From contig CAWFTP010000003.1 in assembly GCA_963818885.1 (NCBI GenBank), positions 1,178,001-1,242,000 of the forward strand: a stretch of 64,000 bases of DNA. Direction: 5' to 3'. Each line of letters starts with the position of its first letter. The first letter of the stretch is position 1. The notes below the pieces were generated by a model. That model worked only from the letters and a program-made list of their open reading frames with translations. It had not been told where the DNA came from and did not search any database. This DNA comes from DATFDN01 sp963818885 (GTDB lineage: Bacteria; Pseudomonadota; Alphaproteobacteria; Acetobacterales; Acetobacteraceae). The translations under genes and the position numbers were made by a program. Positions 47,628 through 56,431 of this stretch are shown piece after piece.

Positions 47628-47763
47628 GTACATAGTCGCATTCCGCCAGCCGATGTTGCGTACATCGGCGGCCTCGGCTGCTCGCCCGCGCGTACATCAG
47701 ACATTTGTGCCCGTTTGCGCCGCGTACACCTGGGGCGCACAATCGCGTCATCGGTGTACACGA
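47628..47763. promoter_or_regulatory. five GYGTACAY motifs at exact 32-bp spacing
   Basis: GTACA cores start at 47628, 47660, 47692, 47724 and 47756, each exactly 32 bp from the next. Every copy fits GYGTACAY, and the last is the perfect palindrome GTGTACAC. The 24 bp between motifs are unrelated to one another, so this is not a simple tandem duplication. 32 bp is three helical turns, placing all five on one DNA face. The array fills the space between mlaF and the amidohydrolase; the last copy ends ~15 nt before that ATG, next to its RBS. Confidence 0.75.
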
Positions 47764-47776
47764 GGAACGCGCCCCG

Positions 47777-48815
47777 ATGAGCACGACGACGACTCAGAGC
47801 CACTACCTGCCCGTGCGCGAGGATTGGCTCGCCCGCCGCGAGGAGCCGATCCTCGAGCCGAGCCTGCCCATCGTCGATCCGCACCACCACCTCTGGGATC
47901 GGCCGGACTGGCGCTACATGCTGCCCGACCTGCTCGCCGACACCAATGCCGGCCACAGCATCGTCGCCACCGTCTTCGTGCAGTGCCGCGCCTTCCACCG
48001 CGCCGCCGGGCGGGAGGAGCTGCGCCCGGTCGGCGAGACCGAGTTCGTCAATGGCGTCGCCGCGATGAGCGCCTCCGGCCAGTACGGCGCGACGCGAATT
48101 TGCGCCGGCATAGTCGGCCACGCCGACCTGCGCCTCGGCGCCCGCGTCGAGGCGGTGCTCGACGCCCATGAGCGCGCCGGCGGCGGCCGGTTCCGAGGCA
48201 TCCGCCACATCACCGCCCATGACGACGACCCGGCAACGCTCAACCCCGGCTATCCGATGCCCGCGCAGCTGATGGCGGACGCGACGTTCCGCGCGGGCCT
48301 GCGCGTGCTCGCCCGCAAGGGGATGACGTTCGACGCCTGGCTGTATCATCCGCAAATACCGGAGGTGACTGCGCTCGCCCGCGCGGTGCCGGAGGCGCGT
48401 ATCGTGCTGGACCATGTCGGCGGCCCGCTCGGCATCGGGCGCTACGAGACGCACCGCGCCGACGTGTTCGGCGCCTGGCAGCCCGCCATCCGCGAGCTCG
48501 CGAAATGCCCGAACGTTTGTGTGAAGCTCGGTGGCCTCGGCATGCGCATCAACGGCTTCGGCTTCGAGAACTCCTGCCGATCCGCCGTCGTCGGAGACGC
48601 TCGCCAATGCCTGGCGGCCATACATCGAGACCTGCATCGAGGCGTTCGGCGCCGATCGCTGCATGTTCGAGAGCAACTTCCCGGTCGACAAGGGCTCGTA
48701 CAGCTACGCGGTCTGCTGGAACACGTTCAAGCGCCTCGCCGCGAACGCTTCGCCCGCCGAGAAGGCGGCGCTGTTCTCCGGCACCGCGACGCGCTTCTAC
48801 AAGCTGGAGATCTGA
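47777..48815 (+). CDS. amidohydrolase-2 family (COG3618-type lactonase/hydrolase), one frame break
   Basis: TIM-barrel metal-dependent hydrolase, about 345 aa repaired. The metal HxH lies in LPIVDPHHHLWD. RFRGIRHITAHDDDP, ARIVLDHVGGPLGIGR (metal/base region) and FGADRCMFESNFPVDKGSYS (catalytic Asp block is FESNFPVDK) match the family that includes L-fuconolactonase, rhamnonolactonase and 2-pyrone-4,6-dicarboxylate hydrolase. One extra base near 48572 splits it. It is followed 1 nt later by an SDR, a pairing common in sugar-acid pathways. The promoter carries the 32-bp phased motif array. Confidence 0.85.
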
Positions 48816-48816
48816 C

Positions 48817-49593
48817 GTGGCGTACCAGCCCTTCGACCTCACCGGGCGCGTCGCGCTGATCACCGGCGGCAACAGCGGCATCGGCCTCGGCATGGCCAAC
48901 GCGATGGCCGAAGCCGGCGCCGACATCGCGATCTGGGGCACCAACAAGCAGAAGAACGAGACCGCGCGCGCGCAGCTCGCGAAGACCGGGCAGGCGCGTC
49001 CTCGCGCTGAACTGCGACGTCGGCGAGGAGAGCGCGGTCGAGTTCGGCGTTCAGCGGAGACGTTCGCTAAGATGGGCCGGGTTGACGGCTGCTTCGCCAA
49101 TGCCGGCGTATCGGGACGGGGTCTGCGCTCCTTCCTCGACATGTCGGCCGACGAATGGCGGCGCGTGCTGCGCGTCAATCTCGACGGCGCGTTCTACACG
49201 TTCCGCGCCGCGGCGCGCCACATGGTGGAGCGCGGCGATGGCGGCGTGCTGGTCGGCACCGCCTCGCTCGCCGCGATCGAGGGGGCGCCGCGCGGCGAGC
49301 ACTACGCCGCGACCAAGGGCGGCATGATCTCGATGTGCCGTGCGCTCGCGGTCGAATTCGCCCGCCACCGCATCCGCGCGCACGCGATCCTGCCCGGCTG
49401 GATCGAGACCAACATGACGGCGAACGCGATCGGCAACCCGAAATTCCACGACAACGTCATGCCCCGCATCCCGATGCGCCGCTGGGGCGAGGGCGCCGAC
49501 TTCGGCGGCATCGCCGTCTACCTGATGAGCAGCGCCAGCGCGTATCACACCGGCGACACGTTCGTGATCGACGGCGGGTATTCGCTGTTCTGA
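48817..49593 (+). CDS. short-chain dehydrogenase/reductase, cancelling frame-break pair
   Basis: Classical SDR, 258 aa. TGGNSGIG cofactor site, FANAGVSGRG, VGTASLAAIEG (Ser) and HYAATKGG (Tyr, Lys), ending TGDTFVIDGGYSLF. Between ~48996 and ~49055 the frame reads Arg-rich nonsense, while the neighbouring frame gives VLALNCDVGEESAVEFG, the expected strand 3 with its Asp. A +1 and a -1 break therefore cancel. GTG start 1 nt after the amidohydrolase stop implies an operon, perhaps oxidising the sugar whose lactone the hydrolase opens. Confidence 0.87.
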   Translation: MAYQPFDLTGRVALITGGNSGIGLGMANAMAEAGADIAIWGTNKQKNETARAQLAKTGQARPRAELRRRRGERGRVRRSAETFAKMGRVDGCFANAGVSGRGLRSFLDMSADEWRRVLRVNLDGAFYTFRAAARHMVERGDGGVLVGTASLAAIEGAPRGEHYAATKGGMISMCRALAVEFARHRIRAHAILPGWIETNMTANAIGNPKFHDNVMPRIPMRRWGEGADFGGIAVYLMSSASAYHTGDTFVIDGGYSLF

Positions 49594-49604
49594 TCTGCCA
49601 TCAC

Positions 49605-49625
49605 CTCTCCTCCGGGAGAGTTATT
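49605..49625 (+). terminator. hairpin after the SDR gene
   Basis: CTCTCC and GGAGAG form a 6-bp stem around a TCCG tetraloop, followed by TTATT. It is a plausible weak terminator for the amidohydrolase-SDR operon, facing the convergent pseudouridine synthase gene. Confidence 0.5.
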
Positions 49626-49727
49626 CACACACCGTATGCGGACGGCTCAACGCCCTCTCCGCCCAGGCGAGTGGGTGAAGCGTTTGGTGCGATGATGTGC
49701 CGATGCGGCAAACGACGTGGGAATCCC

Positions 49728-50420
49728 CTAGTCCTCGGGGCGGAGAGGGGACCATCCGCACACTCCCAGCGCCGCGCGCATATGCGCCGGCACCGGCGCG
49801 ACCGCCGCGACTTCCGGTTCCAGCGGCAGCGAGAGCGCGCGCGCGAGCAGCATCAGCGCCCCCTCCCTGCCCCCATAGACCGTGTCGCCCGCCACCGGAC
49901 AGCCGAGCGCCGCGCAATGCGCGCGCACCTGATGCGTCCGCCCGGTGCGCGGCATCAGTTCCAGCCACGCGACACCATCGCCGCGCCCGCGCACGCGCCA
50001 TTCGGTCACCGCCTCCTGCCCGCCAGCGCCCGCGCCCATGCGCCAGCCCGCCTTCCCTTCGACGCGCCGCAGCGGCGCGTCGCACACGCCGCTCTCCGCA
50101 TGAGGCGAGCCCCGCACCACCGCCCAGTACACCTTACGCGCCCGTCGTTCGGCGAACGCCGCCTGCGCCGCGCGCAGCGCGGAGCGGCGCAGCGCCACCA
50201 GCAGGCACCCGGCCGTGTCGGCATCGAGCCGGTGCGCGAGCCACGGCCCCTCGCGCCAGCCCAGCCAGGCGCGCAGCACGTCCTCGACATTCGCGCCGCC
50301 CCGCCGACTCGCGTGCACCGGCATTCCCGCCGGCTTGTCGATCACCAGGAAGCGGGCGTCGCCAAACAGCACCGGAAAGGGTGGTGCCGGGCGCTCGCGC
50401 CGTGGCAAGCTCTCAGCCAT
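49728..50420 (-). CDS. RluA-family RNA pseudouridine synthase
   Basis: A 230-aa enzyme isomerising uridine in rRNA or tRNA. Catalytic Asp in AHRLDADTAGCLLVAL, RKVYWAVVRG and the RNA-contact motif PRTGRTHQVRAHCAALGCPV. KPAGMPVHAS is the family's N-terminal block. No S4 domain, as in RluA/TruC-type members. ATG 50420 overlaps the divergent dehydrogenase ATG at 50419; an in-frame ATG at 50426 is also possible. The specific target position is not predictable. Confidence 0.92.
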   Translation of the reverse strand: MAESLPRRERPAPPFPVLFGDARFLVIDKPAGMPVHASRRGGANVEDVLRAWLGWREGPWLAHRLDADTAGCLLVALRRSALRAAQAAFAERRARKVYWAVVRGSPHAESGVCDAPLRRVEGKAGWRMGAGAGGQEAVTEWRVRGRGDGVAWLELMPRTGRTHQVRAHCAALGCPVAGDTVYGGREGALMLLARALSLPLEPEVAAVAPVPAHMRAALGVCGWSPLRPED

Positions 50421-51397
50421 GCGCATCCATGTTCAGAACTCCTCGCACGGCCTCGGCCAAGTCACGCCCGAACTATGGACCCGCGTCGCCGCGCGGCTCG
50501 GCGAGGACACCCACAATCATGTCGTCACCTTCGGAGCCACGCCTGCCGACTTCCGCGCCGCGATCGGCGGGGCCGAAGCGCTGGTCACCGACAAGGACGT
50601 GCTCGCCCCGCTGCTGCCGTTCAACGCACCGCATCTGCGCCTGATCTTCGTCGCCAATGCCGGGCTCGACAACCTCGCGCCGTTCGACTGGATTCCGCCG
50701 GGCACGGCGCTGCTGAACAATCGCGGCGCGCACGCAAACAAGGCCGGCGAGTTCGGCATCATGGCGATCCTGATGCTCGCGAGCCGCGTGCCGCAGATGG
50801 TGACGCATCAGCGCGAAGGACGCTGGCAGAAGCTGTGGGGCGGCATCGTCGAGGGACGCCGCCTCACCATCGTCGGCCTCGGCGCGCTCGGCAGCGCGGT
50901 GGCCGGTCACGCCAAGCACTTCGGCCTGCGCGTCACGGGCGTGCGCAACCATCCAGGACCGCACCCTGATTGCGAGCAGGTCGTCGGCCAGGACGGGCTC
51001 GATGCCGTGCTGCCCACTACCGAGTTTCTCGTCCTGTGCTGCCCGTTGACGGCGAAGACGCACCACCTGCTCGACCGAAGCCGCATCGCCCTGCTGCCCA
51101 AGGATGCCGGCGTGATCAACATCGGCCGCGGTCCGCTCCTCGATCAGGCGGCGTTGTGCGACGCGCTCGAACTCGGGCCATCTGTCGGGCGCCGTGCTCG
51201 ACGTGTTCGAACCCGAGCCGATCCCGCCGGGCGATCGCATCTGGAGCACGCCGAACATCATCATCAGCCCGCACACCGCGGCCGACAATCCCGGCACCTA
51301 TTACGAGCTCAGCCTAGAGCGCTTCTTCGCCGACCTGAAAGCCGACCGCGAAGGCAAGCCGCTGCCGACGCGCTTCGACGTGGCGGCGGGCTATTAA
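50419..51397 (+). CDS. D-2-hydroxyacid dehydrogenase, one frame break
   Basis: NAD(P)-dependent D-2-hydroxyacid dehydrogenase, about 325 aa repaired. The nucleotide site is TIVGLGALGSAVAGHAK. The catalytic Arg is in VINIGRGPLLDQ, Glu in LDVFEPEPIP and His in IISPHTAAD. An extra G (GGG for GG) near 51176 shifts the frame; repaired text reads LELGHLSGAVLDVFEP. Its start codon lies within the start region of the divergent RluA gene, leaving no separate promoter space, so each promoter must sit inside the other gene. Confidence 0.88.
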
Positions 51398-51398
51398 G

Positions 51399-52031
51399 GT
51401 GCCACGCGTGACCCCCGGCGCCGCCACGCCCGACATGGTGATGATCATCCGCCACGGTGAGAAGCCCGGAGACCCGACCGACGACAAGGACGGCGGCCCC
51501 AATCTTTCCGTGCAGGGCGCGGCGCGCGCGGCCGCGCTGCCGAGCCTTTTCCTTCCCGCCACAAAGAACCTCGAATGCGTGCTGAGACTCAAGTCAGCCG
51601 CGGGCCTCGCCGGCAGGTACGTGTCGAGCGCGGTTTCGGGGCCCAGCCCGCGGTTCCCTACGCCTGACTTTCTGTTTGCGACCGCGCATTCCCCGGAGAG
51701 CAAGCGACCCAGACAGACCGTCACGCTGGTCTCCGCAGCGCTCGGATTGCCGATCAATCACGATTACGGCGAGAAGAAAAGGGACATCGACGCACTGGCC
51801 AAGCTTCTTCGAACCGCGCGCTATGCGGGAAGGACAGTCCTAATCTGCTGGCATCACGGCACGATCCGGGAACTCGCTCTCGCGCTGAACGCGACTGGTG
51901 CCACACCCTGGAGTGGGACCGCGTTTGACCGGCTCTGGCTCATCGACTACCGGGAAGGATCGGCAATCCGACAATTCGGCCAGCACCTCTTGTTCGGCGA
52001 CCAAGCGGACGTGCCAACAGCTCCGTGGTGA
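51399..52031 (+). CDS. histidine phosphatase superfamily protein
   Basis: A 210-aa protein with the phosphohistidine motif MIIRHGEKP near the N-terminus and the second catalytic His in ICWHHGTIREL. The stretch between includes ATAHSPESKRPRQT, expected to carry the second Arg. It is shorter and more diverged than phosphoglycerate mutases and resembles SixA/YjgL-like small phosphatases. GTG start 1 nt after the dehydrogenase stop, so probably co-transcribed. Substrate unknown. Confidence 0.82.
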   Translation: MPRVTPGAATPDMVMIIRHGEKPGDPTDDKDGGPNLSVQGAARAAALPSLFLPATKNLECVLRLKSAAGLAGRYVSSAVSGPSPRFPTPDFLFATAHSPESKRPRQTVTLVSAALGLPINHDYGEKKRDIDALAKLLRTARYAGRTVLICWHHGTIRELALALNATGATPWSGTAFDRLWLIDYREGSAIRQFGQHLLFGDQADVPTAPW

Positions 52032-52091
52032 TCAGCCGGTTTCCGTCAGGAAGGGCGCCATGGTCGTCCAGCCAGCTTGGGGCCACGGAAC

Positions 52092-52121
52092 CGGCCGCGC
52101 TGCCTGATGGCGGCGCGGCCG
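52092..52121. terminator. 13-bp hairpin between convergent phosphatase and csp genes
   Basis: CGGCCGCGCTGCC pairs with GGCGGCGCGGCCG (one G-T wobble) around a TGAT loop. It is located between two convergent stops and can serve both strands as a terminator; no T-run. Confidence 0.6.
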
Positions 52122-52127
52122 ATAGCG

Positions 52128-52334
52128 TCAGACCGTCTTCAGGTTCGTCACCGATAGCTTGCCCTGCTGGCCGCGCTCGACGTCGAAGCTGACCTTCTGT
52201 CCCTCATTCAGGCCGCTGAGGCCGGCGCGTTCGACCGCCGAGATATGGACGAAGACATCCTTCGATCCGTCGCTCGGCTGGATGAAGCCGTAACCTTTTT
52301 GCGGATTGAACCATTTGACCGTGCCTTCCGACAT
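52128..52334 (-). CDS. cspA: cold-shock-domain protein
   Basis: A 68-aa OB-fold RNA/ssDNA chaperone with RNP1 KGYGFIQP (residues ~13-20) and RNP2 DVFVHIS (~26-32). AAGGAG lies 10 nt before the ATG. The upstream leader contains a GTCCAC/GTGGAC hairpin at 52361-52377, consistent with structured 5' leaders of cold-shock mRNAs, but thermosensing is inference. Confidence 0.95.
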   Translation of the reverse strand: MSEGTVKWFNPQKGYGFIQPSDGSKDVFVHISAVERAGLSGLNEGQKVSFDVERGQQGKLSVTNLKTV

Positions 52335-52506
52335 CGCGTCATTCTCCTTGCAATTCGGCAGTCCACCCTGTGTGGACCGGAATGCCTTTCATTTGGGAGC
52401 ACCGAGAGCGACGAGGTCGCATAGGCAAGGCACGATAGACCCATGTTGAAAAGTGCCGCTCGAGATACATAGGGGTACCATGGCGGCTTTGCCAGCCCTT
52501 CTCGGG

Positions 52507-53118
52507 TCACACCTCGACATGGGGACGCTGGCGCTCGGCCACGCTGTCCGCTCTCGCCTCGATCAATGTCCGGTTGAGCAGCTCGATCGCGTCAGACTTG
52601 GCTATCCCATTGACGGCAGCGACTTCGCCGCCCAGACGATCAAGCGCAAGCTCAAACAGATGGCGTTGGCTGAAGCTGACGCGCGCCCCATCGCCGGAAG
52701 ACTGCAGATCTCGCACCACTTCGGCCAGCGCGCCGGGACTACTGCTGTTGATCTTCGCCAGATACTCCTGCGAGCGCTTGGCCCACATAAGCTTGCTGAC
52801 GAGCGGCCGACCTCGCAACGTGGCGAGAGCCGTGGCCAGGGCTTTCGGAGTGGCGAGCCTTCGCAGGCCAGCCGCGCGCGCCTGGGCCACCGGAATGCGC
52901 AACGTCATCTGGCTGTCCTCGAACGAGATGTGAATCAGATTCAACCGGTGCCCGGCGATCTCCTCGAACCCCACGCGATCGATTCGCCCAACCCCATGCG
53001 TGGGGTAGACGACAGCATCGCCTTTGCGAAACGGATCTGCGTCCTTCGGCTTGATTTTCGCGGCTGTTGCCGCAAGGGCAGCCGTCACCATCGCCTCCGT
53101 CGTCGATGTCGCCGCCAC
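52507..53118 (-). CDS. CarD-family transcriptional regulator
   Basis: A 203-aa RNA-polymerase-binding regulator of the CarD/CdnL group. The N-terminal Tudor-like RNAP-interaction domain reads FRKGDAVVYPTHGVGRIDRVGFEEIAG and the C-terminal helical DNA-binding part includes MWAKRSQEYLAKINSSSPGALAEVVRDL. A ~25-residue Ala/Thr/Lys-rich N-terminal extension precedes the domain; GTG 53118 or the internal ATG at 53091 could be the start. CarD proteins stabilise open promoters, notably at rRNA genes. Confidence 0.9.
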   Translation of the reverse strand: MAATSTTEAMVTAALAATAAKIKPKDADPFRKGDAVVYPTHGVGRIDRVGFEEIAGHRLNLIHISFEDSQMTLRIPVAQARAAGLRRLATPKALATALATLRGRPLVSKLMWAKRSQEYLAKINSSSPGALAEVVRDLQSSGDGARVSFSQRHLFELALDRLGGEVAAVNGIAKSDAIELLNRTLIEARADSVAERQRPHVEV

Positions 53119-53475
53119 CTGTTCACCTTAAATGACTGGTTGATTTCGTGATATGGCGTGTCTCGCGACCCGCGCAAAGGCTGCGGCGCCAATTTGATGC
53201 GATAGTGGGGGCTATGGGCGCTTTTGTGGACTTGTCGCTCCTATTCGCCTAGGCTTGCCTTATCGTCAGTAGTGATCCTCAGGCTGAGCATGGGGCACGG
53301 GAACGCCCGATGGACTGATGGCAGGCACGGCTGAAACTGACACGCGCGGCCCGGTGTCGGGCTGACAGGGCATGTCGTTGGCCCGGCGGTTATCAAGCGA
53401 CATTGTGTTGGGCGCAGTCGCGGAGGGGCCAATATCTTGTCGTACCGTTTGCGGATTTCCTTTCGGAGATAGGCC
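53119..53475. other. 357-bp divergent intergenic region
   Basis: It separates carD from a small plus-strand gene. Overall AT content is higher than in flanking coding DNA. Short frames on the minus strand have no domain or RBS support. No tRNA-like or clear operator structure was seen; the carD promoter should lie here. Confidence 0.5.
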
Positions 53476-53799
53476 ATGGAAGCGCGTAAGTTTACGATCG
53501 GTGACCGAGTTCGGGTGCTCCTCGACAGTTACGTGAGCGACAATCCCGCTGATGTATATACCGTCTCGCGTGCGCTTCCGGCGGCCGCCAATATCTGGCA
53601 GTATAGGGTAAAGCGCGTCGGCGATGGCCAGGAACGCGCGGTCAACGAGATGCAGCTCGCGAAGTCCGTGCTTCAAACCTCGGCGACCTCGCCGACCCGG
53701 TCCATGGCCGAAGCGCAGCAAGACCTCCAAAGAATCCGCAATGTCCGTGCCTCTGAGCGCGCGCGCGTGAAGACGAAGCGTTCGGAGCTGGAGCGGTGA
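53476..53799 (+). CDS. conserved small basic protein of unknown function
   Basis: A 107-aa soluble protein. Residues ~4-60 (FTIGDRVRVLLDSYVSDNPADVYTVSRALP, YRVKRVGDGQERAVNEMQL) form a small SH3-like beta domain of a type often seen as hypothetical proteins in alphaproteobacteria. The C-terminal third is Arg/Lys-rich and helical. CGGAGA precedes the ATG. Possibly nucleic-acid-associated; function unknown. Confidence 0.7.
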   Translation: MEARKFTIGDRVRVLLDSYVSDNPADVYTVSRALPAAANIWQYRVKRVGDGQERAVNEMQLAKSVLQTSATSPTRSMAEAQQDLQRIRNVRASERARVKTKRSELER

Positions 53800-53824
53800 C
53801 GGGCCCCCTCCGCTCCGCCTCCGC

Positions 53825-54578
53825 TCAGGTCAGCGCCTCCTCACCCAGATAGGCGGCGCGCACCGCGGCGTCCGCGCGCACCGCATCCGGCGCGCCGCTC
53901 GCGAGAATTCGGCCCTCGACGAGCACCGAGATGCGGTCGGCGAGCACGAACACCGCCGCCATGTCGTGCTCGACCAGCAGCATCGCGATGCCGCCCTTGA
54001 GGCGGCGCAGCAGCGCGACCACGGAGTCCGCTTCGGCGTGGCCAAGCCCGGCCAGCGGCTCGTCGAGCAGCAGGCAGCGCGGCGAGGCGGCGAGCGCGCA
54101 GGCGATCTCCAGCGCCCGCCGTTCCCCGTGCGAGAGGATGCGCGCCGGATGCGCGGCGCGCGCCTCCAGCCCCACCTCACGCAGCGCGGCGCGCGCCGGC
54201 GCGTCGAGCGCGGGATCGGGGTGGGCGCGCCGCCACGGATGCAGCGGATGGGACGCGCGTGCCTGCACCGCGAGCGCGACATTCTCCAGCGCGGACAGGG
54301 CCGGGGCGAGGGCGCTCACCTGGAAGGTGCGCGCGAGCCCGGCGAGCGCACGCCGGTGCGCCGGCAGCGGCGTGATGTCGTGCCCGTCAAGCAGGTACAT
54401 GTCCCGCATCGGGCCGCAGCGTGCCGGCGACCTGCGCGAGCAGCGTCGTCTTGCCGGCGCCGTTCGGCCCGATCAGCGCGTGCAGCTCGCCCGCCGCGAC
54501 GGCCAGCGTCACGTCGTTGGTGACGAGAAGGCCGCCAAAGGCGCGGCGCAGCCCGCGCAGCTCCAGCACCACGCTCAT
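53825..54578 (-). CDS. LivG-type ABC ATPase (second cluster), one frame break
   Basis: ATPase subunit, about 250 aa repaired. The first frame has LRRAFGGLLVTNDVTL and Walker A GPNGAGKTT. After a break near 54408 (likely an extra G in GGG) the second supplies the Q-loop GLARTFQVSALAPALSALEN, signature ILSHGERRALEIACAL, Walker B LLLDEPLAGLG and H-loop VEHDMAAV. It ends 26 nt before the next plus-strand stop. No LivF follows, so it may homodimerise or borrow a LivF. Confidence 0.85.
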
Positions 54579-55507
54579 CGCGCCATCAAGCCACGCCCGC
54601 GCCAGAGCACGATCGCGATGATGAACGCGCCGAAGATCAGCTGCCACTGGTCGCACAGGCCGGACAGCACCTCCTCCAGCACGGTCACGCCGACCGCTCC
54701 CAGTACCGCGCCCGCCGGCTGGCCCGCGCCGCCCAGGATCAGCATGACCAGCAGCTCGCCCGACACCCGCCATTCCAGCATCGCGGGGCCGACGAAGCCC
54801 GCATGCACGCCGAGCAGCCAGCCGGCGACGCCCGCCGCCGCGCCCGCCAGCACATAGGCGGCGAGGCGGGCTCGCCCCGCATCGAACCCGGCGGCGGCGA
54901 CCCGCGCCTCGCTCTCCCGCGCGGCGCGCAGCACGCGTCCGAAGCGCGAGCGCGCGAGAACCGACGCGCCGGCGAGGAAGGCCAAGAGCACGACAAGCGA
55001 CAGCACGTGCTGCGCGACGGGGCGCTGCAACAGCCGGGTGCCGAACAGCAACGGCGGATCGAGCGGGGCGCCGTCGCTGCCGCCCAGCACCTCGAAGGAT
55101 TGGGCGACGAAATACGCCATCTGTGCGAAGGCGAGCGTGATCATGATGAAGGTGACACCGCGCGTGCGCAGCGCGAGCATCCCCGTCGGCAGGGCGAAGC
55201 AGGCGGCGCCGACGGCGGCGACGGGAAGCGAGATCGCCGCCTCGGTGATGCCCGCCGTCGCGAGGCCGAGCGCGGCATAGCCGCCGATGCCGAGGAACGC
55301 CGCGTGACCCAGGCTCACCAGCCCCGCGAGGCCGACGACGACCTGCAGGGAGACCGTCGCCGCGGCGAGGATCGCGGCACGCGTCGCGAGTGAGAGTAGG
55401 TACGGATTGCCGAGAGCGCGCGCGCCGATCGGGGCGACCGCGAGGCAGGCAAGGACGAGGGCGAGCGCCGCTTCGCGCCAGGGGACGCGCCGGGGGATCC
55501 GCTTCAC
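54575..55507 (-). CDS. LivM-type ABC permease (second cluster)
   Basis: A 310-aa permease with about nine hydrophobic segments. VVGLAGLVSLGHAAFLGIGGYAALG is the LivM signature, and RSRFGRVLRAARESEARVAAAG is the ATPase-contact loop. GTG start overlapping the LivH stop (GTGA); its stop overlaps the ATPase ATG. The frame is intact. Confidence 0.92.
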   Translation of the reverse strand: MKRIPRRVPWREAALALVLACLAVAPIGARALGNPYLLSLATRAAILAAATVSLQVVVGLAGLVSLGHAAFLGIGGYAALGLATAGITEAAISLPVAAVGAACFALPTGMLALRTRGVTFIMITLAFAQMAYFVAQSFEVLGGSDGAPLDPPLLFGTRLLQRPVAQHVLSLVVLLAFLAGASVLARSRFGRVLRAARESEARVAAAGFDAGRARLAAYVLAGAAAGVAGWLLGVHAGFVGPAMLEWRVSGELLVMLILGGAGQPAGAVLGAVGVTVLEEVLSGLCDQWQLIFGAFIIAIVLWRGRGLMAR

Positions 55508-56421
55508 GCCCGTCCCGGCGCCGGCAGCAGGCCTTGCGGACGAAAGGCGAGCACGCCGGCCATCACGAGGTAGATCAGCATGGAGGCGAGCGCCGGTCCC
55601 GCCTGGCGCGCCGCCGCCGGGCTGAGCGCGTGGCCCAGCACCGCCGACAGCGCCATCCGCCCGAGCGTGTCCGTCAGCCCGACGAGCAGTGCGCCCGCGA
55701 ACGCGCCGCGCACCGAGCCGGTGCCACCCAGCACGATGACGACGAAGGCGAGGATCAGCACGGTGCCGCCCATGTCGGGCTGCACCGAGACGATCGGCGC
55801 CGCCAGCGCGCCGGCGAAGCCCGCGAGCATCGCCCCGAACGCGAGCACGAGCGAGAACAGCCGGCGCGTGTCGACGCCGAGCGCACCGAGCATCACCGGG
55901 TTGGTCGCGCCGGCGCGCAGGCGCATCCCGGTGCGCGTGTGCTCGATCAGCAGCCAGAGCAGCAGGGCAACGGCCAGGCCCACGCCGAGCAGGACGAGCC
56001 GGTAGATCGGATAGGTCTGCCCACCGCCCAGCGGCACGGTGCCCTCGAGCCAATGCGGCAGCGAGAGCGAGACCGGGGCCGAGCCCCAGATCGCCCGGGC
56101 GCCGCTCTCCATCACCAGGATGAGCCCGTAGGTCGCGAGCACCTGCTCCAGATGGCTGCGGCCGAGCAGCGGGCGCAGCACGAGGTATTCGAGGATGAAG
56201 CCGCCCACCAGCGCCCCGATCGCGGCGAGCAGCAGCGCGAGAATGAAGCTCCCCGTCGCGGCCGCCGCGGTGACCGCGAGATAGGCGCCCAGCATGTACT
56301 GGGCGCCATGCGCGAGGTTGACCACGTCGAGCACGCCGAACACGAGCGTGAGTCCGGCGGCGATCAGGAACAGCAGCACGCCAAGCTGCAACCCGTTCAG
56401 CGCCTGCACCAGGATGAGCAC
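55504..56421 (-). CDS. LivH-type ABC permease (second cluster)
   Basis: A 305-aa permease with TLVFGVLDVVNLAHGAQYMLGAY near residues 24-46 and GGTGSVRGAFAGALLVGLTDT at the C-terminal conserved block. GTG start 10 nt after the binding-protein stop, forming a tight operon SBP-LivH-LivM-LivG. Confidence 0.92.
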   Translation of the reverse strand: MLILVQALNGLQLGVLLFLIAAGLTLVFGVLDVVNLAHGAQYMLGAYLAVTAAAATGSFILALLLAAIGALVGGFILEYLVLRPLLGRSHLEQVLATYGLILVMESGARAIWGSAPVSLSLPHWLEGTVPLGGGQTYPIYRLVLLGVGLAVALLLWLLIEHTRTGMRLRAGATNPVMLGALGVDTRRLFSLVLAFGAMLAGFAGALAAPIVSVQPDMGGTVLILAFVVIVLGGTGSVRGAFAGALLVGLTDTLGRMALSAVLGHALSPAAARQAGPALASMLIYLVMAGVLAFRPQGLLPAPGRA

Positions 56422-56431
56422 ACCGCCGCCC

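Noticed and set aside
47628..47763. CRISPR array interpretation of the 32-bp periodic motifs
   Set aside because: The conserved unit is only 8 bp, far below a CRISPR repeat, and no cas genes are present.
46709..48691. 660-codon minus-strand frame opposite mlaF and the amidohydrolase
   Set aside because: Both plus-strand genes have full family motifs; the minus frame reads as His/Arg/Gly-rich shadow.
50098..50969. Plus-strand frames rich in Arg/Ala/Pro opposite the RluA gene
   Set aside because: Shadow of the pseudouridine synthase, which carries complete catalytic motifs on the minus strand.
53241..53730. Minus-strand coding frames in the carD upstream region
   Set aside because: No ribosome-binding site, no domain and overlap with a better-supported plus-strand gene.
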